A stretch of 34,233 nt of DNA, taken from contig JACRAB010000313.1 in the NCBI GenBank assembly GCA_016213575.1, forward strand, positions 1-34,233, given 5' to 3'. Shown piece after piece: positions 1 to 6,961 of this stretch. The notes below the pieces were generated by a model. It searched no databases, was not told the origin of the DNA, and saw only the letters and a list, made by a program, of their open reading frames with translations. The position numbers and the translations under genes are program-made. This DNA comes from Actinomycetota bacterium (GTDB lineage: Bacteria; Actinomycetota; Actinomycetes; Actinomycetales; Kineosporiaceae). Numbering within the stretch: the stretch's first letter is position 1; the number at the start of each line of letters is the position of its first letter.

Positions 1-339
1 GACCAGCACGCGGCGCGCCTGCAGGGTGCTGCCGTCCGCGAGGCCGACCGTGAAGCCCGGCCGGGCGTGGGCGCCCTCGGTCCGGTCGGCCCGGACGTCG
101 ACGACCCGGCCGTCGACGATGCGGCCGCCGTACCCCGTGACCTCCGCCCGGCCCGTGGCCAGCAGGGCGGCCGGTGCCAGCCCGTCGGACCCGAGGAACC
201 CCTGCATGTGCGCCGCCGGTGCGTTGCGCGGCTGCCCGTCGTCGATGACGACGACCCGTCGCCGGGCCCTGGTGAGGACCAGCGCGGCGGACAGGCCGGC
301 GGCACCCCCACCGATGACTGCTACGTCGAATGTGCTCAT
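1..339 (-). CDS. FAD-dependent pyridine-nucleotide oxidoreductase (thioredoxin-reductase-like), N-terminal part
   Basis: The reading frame starts with ATG at 337-339 (MSTFDVAVIGGG) and runs off the left edge, so only about 113 residues are visible. The first 20 residues carry the Rossmann FAD-binding GGGAAGLSAA glycine motif after a short beta strand, followed by an acidic-ended second strand (VVVIDDG). This is the pattern of small thioredoxin-reductase-like flavoproteins. The redox CxxC and NADPH-binding parts would lie beyond the edge, so I cannot tell a true thioredoxin reductase from the many TrxR-like proteins of actinobacteria. It is divergent from the XRE-cupin gene at 454, and the 114 bp between them hold a 12-bp palindrome, so joint control is plausible. 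The family call is solid; the specific function is not known. Confidence 0.85.
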   Translation of the reverse strand, partial: MSTFDVAVIGGGAAGLSAALVLTRARRRVVVIDDGQPRNAPAAHMQGFLGSDGLAPAALLATGRAEVTGYGGRIVDGRVVDVRADRTEGAHARPGFTVGLADGSTLQARRVLV

Positions 340-372
340 GTCCACGAGACTCGGCCCCGGCCGCGCAGCCGA

Positions 373-384
373 CAACGATCGTTG
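373..384. promoter_or_regulatory. 12-bp perfect palindrome between divergent genes (possible operator)
   Basis: CAACGATCGTTG is its own reverse complement. It sits 34 bp upstream of the flavoprotein start and 69 bp upstream of the XRE-cupin start. A dimeric HTH regulator such as the adjacent XRE protein could bind here; that is inference from position and symmetry only. Confidence 0.4.
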
Positions 385-453
385 CCGTTTCCGGGAAGAC
401 CGCGGTCACGTCGCCGGACGCCGGCGGTAAGGTCGCGTCGGAGTCGAGGTGAC

Positions 454-1083
454 ATGACCGGACAGCTGTCGGGCACCACGGGCGATCCCACGGACGCGGC
501 GATCCAGGCCGCGCTGGAGGCCGTCGCTCCCCGACTGCGTCAGGCGCGCGAGCTGCGGGCCCTGACCCTCACGGACGTCGCCGCCCGCACGGGGATCTCC
601 AAGAGCACCCTGTCGCGGCTGGAGAATGGGCAGCGCAGGCCGACGCTGGAGCTGCTGCTCGCCCTGGCGGCCGTCTACCGGATCCCCCTCGACGACCTCG
701 TCGGTGCGCCGGAGACCGGCGACCGCAGGCTGCGGCCCAAACCCCGTCGGGTCAACGGACGCACGGTCCTGCCGCTGACCCGGCCCGGCGGCGTCCAGGC
801 CTGGAAGATCCTCGTCCCGTCGTCCCAGACGACGCCGAAGCCGCGTCGCCACGACGGGTTCGAGTGGTTGTGCGTGCTGTCCGGACGGCTGCGCGTCCTC
901 CTCGGCGAGGAGGACCTCTCCCTCGGGGTCGGTGAGGCCGTCGAGTTCGACACCCAGGTGCCCCACTGGTTCGGCAGCGCCGGAGAGGGCCCCGTCGAGG
1001 TCCTCAGCATCTTCGGTCGCCCCGGTGAGCGGGTGCTCCTGCGCGGCGCGGACCCGGGGACCGGACCCGCAGCAGGCCGGTGA
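454..1083 (+). CDS. XRE-family transcriptional regulator with C-terminal cupin domain
   Basis: 209-residue protein. Residues about 25-82 form a classic XRE/HTH_3 domain: an LRQARE helix, a TLTDVAARTGIS turn, the recognition helix STLSRLENGQRRPTLELL, and a final helix ending in PLDDLV. Residues about 105-195 form a small beta-rich cupin (FEWLCVLSGRLRVLLGEEDLSLGVGEAVEFD, with PHWFG after it), the usual ligand-sensing half of this family. ATG at 454 was chosen because it directly precedes the conserved part, has a GAGG-type ribosome site just upstream, and avoids a long implausible Arg/Pro-rich extension. The family usually represses its own or divergent genes in response to a small ligand. The divergent flavoprotein is the likeliest target; a link to the BMC genes 200 bp downstream is possible but not shown. 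Confidence 0.9.
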   Translation: MTGQLSGTTGDPTDAAIQAALEAVAPRLRQARELRALTLTDVAARTGISKSTLSRLENGQRRPTLELLLALAAVYRIPLDDLVGAPETGDRRLRPKPRRVNGRTVLPLTRPGGVQAWKILVPSSQTTPKPRRHDGFEWLCVLSGRLRVLLGEEDLSLGVGEAVEFDTQVPHWFGSAGEGPVEVLSIFGRPGERVLLRGADPGTGPAAGR

Positions 1084-1090
1084 TCGGCCC

Positions 1091-1119
1091 CGGCGGACGC
1101 GTGGCGTCCGGCTCCGCCG
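1091..1119. terminator. hairpin after XRE-cupin gene (likely terminator)
   Basis: CGGCGGA at 1091-1097 pairs with TCCGCCG at 1113-1119. An alternative inner GGACGC-GTG-GCGTCC stem overlaps it. The structure starts 8 bp after the stop codon and has no T-tract, as is common in high-GC actinobacteria. Confidence 0.45.
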
Positions 1120-1183
1120 GCCTCGCCGGCTCGCGGCGAGCAGCCGTCCGGCCCGGTGCACGCTCCGGAACCAGGTCCTGACG

Positions 1184-1210
1184 GGATAGTCACTCGGTCT
1201 CGGACTGTCC
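1184..1210 (+). promoter_or_regulatory. GGATAG-N16-TGTCC motif upstream of first BMC-H gene
   Basis: GGATAG at 1184-1189 and TGTCC at 1206-1210 are 16 bp apart. The same pair with the same spacing occurs at 1633-1659, and a pair with 26 bp spacing at 9191-9227, each upstream of a plus-strand BMC transcription unit. It lies 86 bp before the BMC-H start. It is probably an activator site or unusual promoter element; this is inference from recurrence. Confidence 0.4.
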
Positions 1211-1295
1211 CGGCGCGACAAGGGCACACCCGAGCGGTGCCGCTTAGCCTGCCAGCACCGACGGCGGCGCTGGTGCGCCGCGCGAGGAGGCTGCC

Positions 1296-1610
1296 ATGGC
1301 GACGACGCCGGGGAACGTGCCGGGGACCGCGGTCGGGCTCGTCGAGACCAGGGGTCTCGTCGGTGCCGTCGAGGCGGCGGACGCGATGGTGAAGGCTGCC
1401 AACGTCGTCGTCGTCGGCTACCGGACGATGCGCAGCGGCGACGTCACCGTCGTCGTCCGCGGCGACGTCGGGGCGGTCCAGGCCGCGACCTCCGCGGCGG
1501 CCGTGGCGGCCCGGGCGGTGGGTGCGTCGGCCGCGGTCCAGGTCATCCCCAGGCCGGACCGGGACACCGAGGCGATGATCGCCGCGCTGGTGACCGCACC
1601 GGCCCGATGA
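1296..1610 (+). CDS. BMC-H microcompartment shell protein (PduA/PduJ-like), variant pore
   Basis: 104 residues holding one complete BMC domain. After a short N-terminal tail the order is [20 protein letters not shown], the edge lysine in MVKAANV, a central [10 protein letters not shown] strand-helix and a terminal VIPRP. Six subunits of such proteins form hexagonal tiles whose central pore passes metabolites into the microcompartment. In PduA-like proteins the pore loop before the VRGDV strand is small and neutral (IGSG). Here the loop reads MRSGD, putting Arg and Asp at or next to the pore, whereas the paralogue at 9600 keeps IGGGL. It may therefore be a charged-pore tile for an anionic or phosphorylated metabolite (inference). 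The gene stands alone, 169 bp ahead of the phosphotransfer cluster. The ribosome site is GAGGAGG. Confidence 0.95.
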   Translation: MATTPGNVPGTAVGLVETRGLVGAVEAADAMVKAANVVVVGYRTMRSGDVTVVVRGDVGAVQAATSAAAVAARAVGASAAVQVIPRPDRDTEAMIAALVTAPAR

Positions 1611-1632
1611 GCCACCGGGCGCTGTCCGGGCG

Positions 1633-1659
1633 GGATAGCCACCGGCCGCAACGTTGTCC
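1633..1659 (+). promoter_or_regulatory. second GGATAG-N16-TGTCC motif with GCAACGTTGTCC 12-mer
   Basis: GGATAG at 1633-1638 and TGTCC at 1655-1659 repeat the spacing seen at 1184-1210. The right half is embedded in GCAACGTTGTCC (1648-1659), which recurs exactly at 9174-9185 upstream of the BMC-P operon and contains the palindrome CAACGTTG. It lies 121 bp before the start of the swivelling-domain gene, so this gene probably has its own promoter separate from the preceding BMC-H gene. Confidence 0.45.
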
Positions 1660-1779
1660 GGTGGCCCCCTGACCGACCGCCGACCGGCGAAGGCACTGTG
1701 ACGCACGACACGAGGCACCTCCTCGTCGGAGGCGACCCGGTACGACACCGCATCCACATCCGTTCGAGGAGGAGCGAGC

Positions 1780-2199
1780 ATGGGAGATGTCCTGGCCGAG
1801 GGCTACAACGTGTTCAACACGAACAAGTCGCCCGAGGGAGTCATCAAGTACCTGGGTGCACCCCAGGACGTCATCGGTCTCATCCAGTCCGGCAAGCTCG
1901 GCGAGCACATCCTGCTCGTCCGCGGCGGGACGACGACCTTCCTCGCGCCGGCGCTGAGCATGGGCGCGATCGGCGTCATCACGATGTCCGGCGCTCCGGA
2001 GTCCCACCTGGGGATCCTCTCGCGCGAGTTCCAGACCCCGTGCGTGATGACCGCCCACCTCACGAGCAGCGACTCCCGGTACGTCGTCGGCGAGACCGAC
2101 GACTCGCACTTCGAGGAGATCGCCCGCGAGCTCGACGGCAAGCGGGTGCGGCTCGACTGCACCGACCACGAGGTCGGCCGCGTCGTGCTGGCCGACTGA
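1780..2199 (+). CDS. stand-alone phosphohistidine swivelling-domain protein (PEP-utilizing enzyme mobile-domain-like)
   Basis: 139 residues. The centre, about residues 45-90, reads as the swivelling domain of PEP synthase/PPDK enzymes. A beta strand HILLVRGGTTTF is followed by a loop and MSGAPESHLGILSREFQTPCVM, which lines up with the family motif TGGxTSHAAVVARxxGxPCVVG. The histidine of ESH (about residue 72) is in the place of the catalytic phospho-His. In this family the domain carries phosphate between an ATP-grasp site and a second active site; here it occurs alone, with no ATP-grasp or PEP domain. The start is ATG with a very strong GAGGAGGAG ribosome site. Its neighbours are the orphan 476-residue protein and a PPDK-like protein, so it may be a mobile phospho-carrier or a regulatory decoy. 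The domain match is good; the role is inference. Confidence 0.75.
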   Translation: MGDVLAEGYNVFNTNKSPEGVIKYLGAPQDVIGLIQSGKLGEHILLVRGGTTTFLAPALSMGAIGVITMSGAPESHLGILSREFQTPCVMTAHLTSSDSRYVVGETDDSHFEEIARELDGKRVRLDCTDHEVGRVVLAD

Positions 2200-2245
2200 C
2201 CCCACCCACAGCCTCGACGCCTCCCTCACCCCACAGGAGAGCCCC

Positions 2246-3676
2246 ATGACTGCGACGAGCGAGCACCGCGCGACGTACAAGCAGCGCTACCAGGACGGCG
2301 ACCCGGGCCTGCGCTTCCAGGACCTGACGTACGTCGGCAACTTCAAGGGTCAGGAGCCCATCCCGGACGGGATCCTCGGCGACCGGATGATCCGCAGCCG
2401 CGCGAAGAGCGGGGTCCTGGAGCGGGTCGCCAAGGAGGGCGTGCTCCGCGACCAGTTCACGATCGACGAGCTCAACGACCTCAACAACTACCTGGCCTGG
2501 AACATCTGGGACGTCCTCGTCATGCGGGCCACCGAGGGTGTCTCGGGCATGATCCCGCGCCAGGAGTACGAGATCCTTGCCTTCATGCACGAGTTCTACC
2601 GCTGGCCGGAGATCCTGCGCATGACGACCGACGAGGTCGGTGCGCAGGGGATCATGGACATCGGTGCCTCGGCCCGCCGCGAGATCGGCACCAAGGTGAA
2701 CGCCGTCCACGACTGGTGCATCGGTGCCGTCGGGTTCGGGATGGGGCGCTGCGGTCTGCTCGCCCTGGAGGCGATCGGCCCGGACGACTACATCGAGGAG
2801 AGCAACGAGATCCTCAAGTTCATGCAGCGGGTCCTGTGGGGCAAGCGGCAGGACGGCTACATCCTCAACAGTCAGGACCGCTACCGCTGCCGGATCCACG
2901 AGCAGGACTTCCTCGACTCGATCGTCGACCAGGTCGAGCACTTCGAGCCGGACAGCCCGCCGCACCAGGCCTTCACCCGGTTCAACGCGGCCGCCGAGCT
3001 GCTGTCCTTCCTCGACCACTACGACTGCCGGCTCGGCCTCGGGGACACCGGCCCGTACGAGCTGCCCGACGGCAAGCTGCTCATCCTGCGCGACCTCTTC
3101 GTCAACGAGGAGGCCTTCCACTGGAGCGACGTCTGCGACGACCAGGGGCTGCCGCACTGCTACACGCTCGCCCTCGTCATCGACCCCGACCTGATGTCGC
3201 TGGAGGAGATCCGGGTCAACGACATCTCGACGACGTTCACCCGGCCGAAGAACTACATCTCGGCCATCGTCGGCGGCGCGGTCTTCGCACGGGAGAAGTG
3301 GAACACCCCGATGGCGGAGGTCTACAACATCCCCGTCGCGGACCTCGGGGGGCACCTCACCAAGGTGCAGAACGCGACGCTCAAGCTGTACCAGAAGACG
3401 TCGCGGATGAACCGCCGCGACCTCATCTGGAACGGCCAGTACGTCTACTACGTGGACATGATCCTGCCGCACCTGCGGCTGGCCGGCACGTACGACAAGG
3501 CGTGCAAGGACTACCAGCTGTGGGAGATCGACCAGCGGGTGTCGAACTACTACTACGACATCACCAAGCGCGGGTTCGCCCAGGTCACGGTGCCGCAGAA
3601 GATCTTCTCCGGCGAGGGCTACCTGCCGTTCTCGGACGGCGCGGACACCCGCCGCTCGAAGTACCGCTGGCTGTGA
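2246..3676 (+). CDS. orphan conserved-looking 476-residue protein in BMC phosphotransfer cluster
   Basis: I do not recognise the family. The protein is soluble-looking: no signal peptide, no membrane segments, and many Trp, Tyr, Asp and Glu residues. Landmarks are an early helical part (residues about 60-130, with NDLNNYLAWNIWDVLVMRATEG), a Gly-rich turn around residues 165-175 (GAVGFGMGRCG), a mixed middle with QAFTRFNAAAELLSFLDHYDCRLG, a segment LRDLFVNEEAFHWSDVCDD rich in acidic residues and His, and a C-terminal third with many tyrosines (VSNYYYDITKRGF). The AGGAGA ribosome site fits the ATG, which comes 46 bp after the swivelling-domain gene. A strong hairpin follows at 3697-3738. Codon use matches its neighbours. 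By position it is the best candidate for the substrate-binding or signature subunit of the BMC pathway; that is inference from context only. Confidence 0.85.
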   Translation: MTATSEHRATYKQRYQDGDPGLRFQDLTYVGNFKGQEPIPDGILGDRMIRSRAKSGVLERVAKEGVLRDQFTIDELNDLNNYLAWNIWDVLVMRATEGVSGMIPRQEYEILAFMHEFYRWPEILRMTTDEVGAQGIMDIGASARREIGTKVNAVHDWCIGAVGFGMGRCGLLALEAIGPDDYIEESNEILKFMQRVLWGKRQDGYILNSQDRYRCRIHEQDFLDSIVDQVEHFEPDSPPHQAFTRFNAAAELLSFLDHYDCRLGLGDTGPYELPDGKLLILRDLFVNEEAFHWSDVCDDQGLPHCYTLALVIDPDLMSLEEIRVNDISTTFTRPKNYISAIVGGAVFAREKWNTPMAEVYNIPVADLGGHLTKVQNATLKLYQKTSRMNRRDLIWNGQYVYYVDMILPHLRLAGTYDKACKDYQLWEIDQRVSNYYYDITKRGFAQVTVPQKIFSGEGYLPFSDGADTRRSKYRWL

Positions 3677-3696
3677 CAGCCGACCGTCCCTGACGA

Positions 3697-3738
3697 CGGC
3701 GAGGCACGGCGGCCCGCCCCGGCCGCCGTGCCTCGCCG
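3697..3738 (+). terminator. 18-bp perfect hairpin inside the phosphotransfer cluster
   Basis: Positions 3697-3714 are exactly complementary to 3721-3738 with a 6-base loop, 20 bp after the orphan gene. No T-tract follows. It could be a terminator or attenuator, or an mRNA-stabilising processing site that keeps the upstream pair more abundant than the two downstream genes. Confidence 0.65.
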
Positions 3739-3805
3739 CACCCGTTGGCGGCAGCTCCCGGACCACACCGGCCGGGACAGGGCCGGACGACGCGAAGGAG
3801 CGACG

Positions 3806-4426
3806 ATGACGACCACCCTGCCGACCCCCGGGCACTACGACGTCCTCAACGCCGTCGTCCTCAAGCAGATGGCCGTCGGGGCGGCGGTCTCCGAGGCGAC
3901 CGGGGTCGGGCTCGACGACGTCGACGCCATCCTCGCCGAGCTCGCCGGAGCCGGTCTCGTCTTCATGGCGGGGGACAGCGCCCTGCCGACCGACGGCTCC
4001 GCACCGGCTCTCGCCGAGGTGGCCGCCCTGCGGTACGCCGCGCTGCGCTCCGACCCCGCGGTGCTCGCGGAGGTCGACCGGTTCGAAGACACCAACACGC
4101 AGATGCTCGCGACGATGACCCGCTGGCAGACCGTCGAGGTCGGTGGCCGGCAGGTCCCCAACGACCACACCGACCCCGCCTACGACGAGAAGGTCGTCGC
4201 CCGGATCGACCGGCTCGTCCAACGGCTCGGCCCGCTGCTCGACGCGCTCGCAGCCCACGACCCACGGTTCGCGCTCTACCGGCAGCGTTTCGACGCCGCG
4301 CTCGACGCCGTCGACTCCGGTCGCCGCGAGTTCGTCTCCTCACCGACCCACGACTCGGTGCACACCGTCTGGTTCGAGTTCCACGAGGACCTGCTCCGCG
4401 CCCTCGGCCGGGCCCGCACCGAGTGA
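3806..4426 (+). CDS. small helical protein with winged-helix-like N-terminus, partner of the PPDK-like protein
   Basis: 206 residues. Residues about 10-50 (LNAVVLKQMAVGAAVSEATGVGLDDVDAILAEL... ending AGLVFMAGD) look like a winged-helix: helix, turn, recognition-like helix and beta wing. The rest is helical with conserved-looking polar stretches: RFEDTNTQMLATMTRWQ, then a long helix around VVARIDRLVQRLGPLLDAL, then SVHTVWFEFHEDLLRALGR. I cannot name the family. The N-terminus could bind DNA, but the tight coupling to the PPDK-like gene (its stop overlaps or nearly touches the next start) suggests a physical partner, perhaps a detached accessory domain of that enzyme. ATG at 3806 has AAGGAG upstream, and the longer frame upstream would add only Arg-rich intergenic translation. 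Existence is fairly sure; function is unknown. Confidence 0.85.
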   Translation: MTTTLPTPGHYDVLNAVVLKQMAVGAAVSEATGVGLDDVDAILAELAGAGLVFMAGDSALPTDGSAPALAEVAALRYAALRSDPAVLAEVDRFEDTNTQMLATMTRWQTVEVGGRQVPNDHTDPAYDEKVVARIDRLVQRLGPLLDALAAHDPRFALYRQRFDAALDAVDSGRREFVSSPTHDSVHTVWFEFHEDLLRALGRARTE

Positions 4427-4428
4427 CG

Positions 4429-6915
4429 ATGAGGTACACGCTCGCGTTCGAGGACGCCGACCCCGAGGACGTCGACCTGCTCGGTGGCAAGGGCGCGGGT
4501 CTGGCCCGACTGGTCCGGCTCGGTCTGCGGGTGCCGCCCGGGTACGTCGTCTCCACCGCGGCCTGCCGTGAGTACCTCGCGTCCGGGGCCCTGCCGGACG
4601 GGCTCTTCGACGAGGTGCTCGCCCGCCTCGAGCAGCTCGAGGCCCGCTCCGGCAAGCGGTTCGGCAGCGACCGGGACCCGCTGCTCGTCTCGGTCCGCTC
4701 CGGGGCGCCGGTGTCGATGCCCGGGATGATGGACACGATCCTCGACCTCGGGCTGGACCGGCGGTCCGCCGTCGCCGTCGCCCGCCTCACCGGTAGCACC
4801 GCCTTCATGGCCGACCTCGTCGCCCGGTTCCACCGGATGTACGCCGAGACCGTGCTCGGTGTGCTCGACGTCCACGACGGCGCCGACCGGGTGGCCCGCG
4901 ACGTCGCGGCCGGCGACGACCCGGACGCCGCGTTCGCCGCCGTCTGGGCGGCGTGCGACGCCGCCGTCGCGGAGGAGACCGACGAGCGGGTCCCGACCGA
5001 ACCCGTGGAGCAGCTCCGCGGCGCGGTCGAGGCGGTCTTCCGGTCCTGGAACACCCGCCGGGCGAAGACGTACCGCGACCACCACGGCATCCCGCACGAC
5101 CTCGGCACCGCCGTCGTCGTCCAGGCGATGGTCTTCGGGAACCTGTCGGCCGACTCCGGCTCCGGTGTCGTGTTCACCCGCAACCCCGCGACCGGCGAGC
5201 CCTTGCTCTACGGCGAGTTCCTGGCCGCCAGCCAGGGCGAGGACGTCGTCGCGGGGATCCGCACGCCGGACCCGCTGCCCGGGGCGATGCCCGCCGAGGC
5301 CTTCGCCGAGCTCGAGGCCACCTGCCGGCGGCTCGAGCGCGAGCAGGGTGACGTGCTCGACATCGAGTTCACCGTCGAGCGGTCGCGGCTCTTCTTCCTC
5401 CAGGTCCGGCGGGCCAAGCGGACCCCGCAGGCAGCGGTCCGGATCGCCGGTGACCTGCTCGACGAAGGCGTCCTCGACCTCGCCGGCGCGCTCGGGGCGG
5501 TCACCCTCGACCACGTCCGGCAGATCGACCGTCCCGGCTTCGACCCTGCGGACGTCGCGGCCGCCCGGGAACGCGGCGACCTGCTGACGACCGGCACCGG
5601 CGCCTGCCCCGGGCAGGTCAGCGGCGTGCTCGCGCTCACCTCCGAGCGGGCCCGCGAGCTCGCGGACGCCGGCCACGACGTGGTCCTCGCGCGTCCGGTG
5701 ACCAGCCCCAGCGACCTCGACGGGATGATCGCCTCGCAGGGCATCGTCACCGCCACCGGCGGCTCGACGAGCCACGCGGCCGTGGTCGCCCGGGCGCTCG
5801 GCACCGCGTGCGTCGTGGGCGCCTCGGACCTCGACATCGACGTCGCGGCCGGCCGCGTCCGGGTCGGGGACCGGGTGCTCGCGGCCGGTGACCCGGTCTC
5901 GCTCGACGGTGCGAGCGGCGAGGTCTTCGCCGGCGCGTTCACCCGTGCGACGGCGGCGTCGGCGACCGACGTCGTCCGGCGGCTCCTCACCCGCGCCGGA
6001 CCGGTCACCGGCTGCCGGGTCTTCGCCCGGGTCACCCTGCCGCCCCAGGTCGAGCCGGCCCGGGCACGTGGCGCGACCGGGCTCGTCACCGCGGTCGACG
6101 ACCTGCTCGCCGCGAGCGGCCGGCTGGAGAAGCTCGTCCAGACCCTCATGCGGCAGGGCCGGGTCACCCGCGCCGTCTGCGAGGAGCTCGAGGAGTCCGT
6201 CGTCGTCGAGCTCACCCCGCTGCTGCGGGAGGCCGGCGACCTCGAGGTCGGCGTCCGTGCCGTCGACTTCCTCTCCGACGACGCCCGCGAGCTCATGCAG
6301 CAGACCGCCCTGCTCGCCCGGTTCCCCGAGCTGTCGATGCCGGTCGGCGCCCCGGACCTGCTCCGTGCCCAGCTCGCGGCCGTCACCCGGGCCGCTGCGG
6401 ACTCCGGAGCGAGGGCGCACCTCAGCGTCCGGCACCTGCGGGACCCGGCCGAGGCCGACGCGCTGCGGGCGCTGCGCGCACAGCTGCCGGGCGCCGTCCC
6501 GGTCGGTGCCTACCTGACGAGCCCGCGGGCGGTGAGCCACCTCGCGTCGATGGTCCGCAGCGACGAGCTCGCGTGGGTCGAGGTCCGGACCGTGCAGGCC
6601 CGGATGTTCGGCATTCCCGCCCGGCAGCTGCTCACCCAGCAGCCGCTCGACGACTACGTCCGGCGGGGCCTGCTCGCGGACCCGCGCACCGTCCTGGACC
6701 CGGTCGTCGACTCGCTCTTCGCGCCGGCGCTGGCGGCCGCGCCGCGGTCCGGGCCGGACGACGACTCGCCGGCCCTGGGGGCGCGGTTGTCCGGCCGGGT
6801 GTCGGCGCCCATGGTCGGCGCGCTGTACCGGCTCGGGCTGCGGCGGTTCGCCGTCGAGGTCGACGAGGTCCGGCCCGCACTGCTCGCCCTCGGGCAGGCA
6901 GCGACCGGCGGGTGA
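4429..6915 (+). CDS. PPDK-like protein with intact ATP-grasp and His domains but degenerate PEP/pyruvate domain
   Basis: 828 residues, against about 880-950 for true pyruvate phosphate dikinase. The N-terminal ATP-grasp half (residues about 1-350) is well kept: LLGGKGAGLARL, SVRSGAPVSMPGMMDTILDLGL, GSGVVFTRNPATGE, and the nucleotide/metal strand DIEFTVERSRLFFLQVRR. The swivelling domain carries TGGSTSHAAVVARALG with catalytic His at residue 449. The last 300 residues occupy the TIM-barrel position, but GLCRTEHMF has become GLVTAVDDLL, the metal-binding Glu and the GTNDxTQ motif are gone, and no GxCGE Cys loop remains. ATP-to-His phosphorylation is therefore plausible and a classical pyruvate/PEP reaction is not. 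It is coupled to the 3806 gene. Either GTG at 4423, overlapping the upstream stop, or ATG at 4429 could be the start. The substrate is unknown. Confidence 0.9.
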   Translation: MRYTLAFEDADPEDVDLLGGKGAGLARLVRLGLRVPPGYVVSTAACREYLASGALPDGLFDEVLARLEQLEARSGKRFGSDRDPLLVSVRSGAPVSMPGMMDTILDLGLDRRSAVAVARLTGSTAFMADLVARFHRMYAETVLGVLDVHDGADRVARDVAAGDDPDAAFAAVWAACDAAVAEETDERVPTEPVEQLRGAVEAVFRSWNTRRAKTYRDHHGIPHDLGTAVVVQAMVFGNLSADSGSGVVFTRNPATGEPLLYGEFLAASQGEDVVAGIRTPDPLPGAMPAEAFAELEATCRRLEREQGDVLDIEFTVERSRLFFLQVRRAKRTPQAAVRIAGDLLDEGVLDLAGALGAVTLDHVRQIDRPGFDPADVAAARERGDLLTTGTGACPGQVSGVLALTSERARELADAGHDVVLARPVTSPSDLDGMIASQGIVTATGGSTSHAAVVARALGTACVVGASDLDIDVAAGRVRVGDRVLAAGDPVSLDGASGEVFAGAFTRATAASATDVVRRLLTRAGPVTGCRVFARVTLPPQVEPARARGATGLVTAVDDLLAASGRLEKLVQTLMRQGRVTRAVCEELEESVVVELTPLLREAGDLEVGVRAVDFLSDDARELMQQTALLARFPELSMPVGAPDLLRAQLAAVTRAAADSGARAHLSVRHLRDPAEADALRALRAQLPGAVPVGAYLTSPRAVSHLASMVRSDELAWVEVRTVQARMFGIPARQLLTQQPLDDYVRRGLLADPRTVLDPVVDSLFAPALAAAPRSGPDDDSPALGARLSGRVSAPMVGALYRLGLRRFAVEVDEVRPALLALGQAATGG

Positions 6916-6961
6916 CCGCGAGACCGGCGGGGCAGCCGGCCGCCGCATGCGTGACGGCCGC

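Noticed and set aside
2060-4258. 732-residue open frame antisense to the orphan and swivelling genes
   Set aside because: It is a shadow caused by high third-position GC. Its translation is dominated by Val, Asp, Arg and Gly repeats with no domain, and the opposite strand holds real genes with ribosome sites.
3806-4426. Annotating the 206-residue protein as a MarR transcription factor
   Set aside because: The winged-helix-like segment is suggestive, but the C-terminal two thirds and the tight coupling to the PPDK-like gene do not fit a standard MarR regulator.
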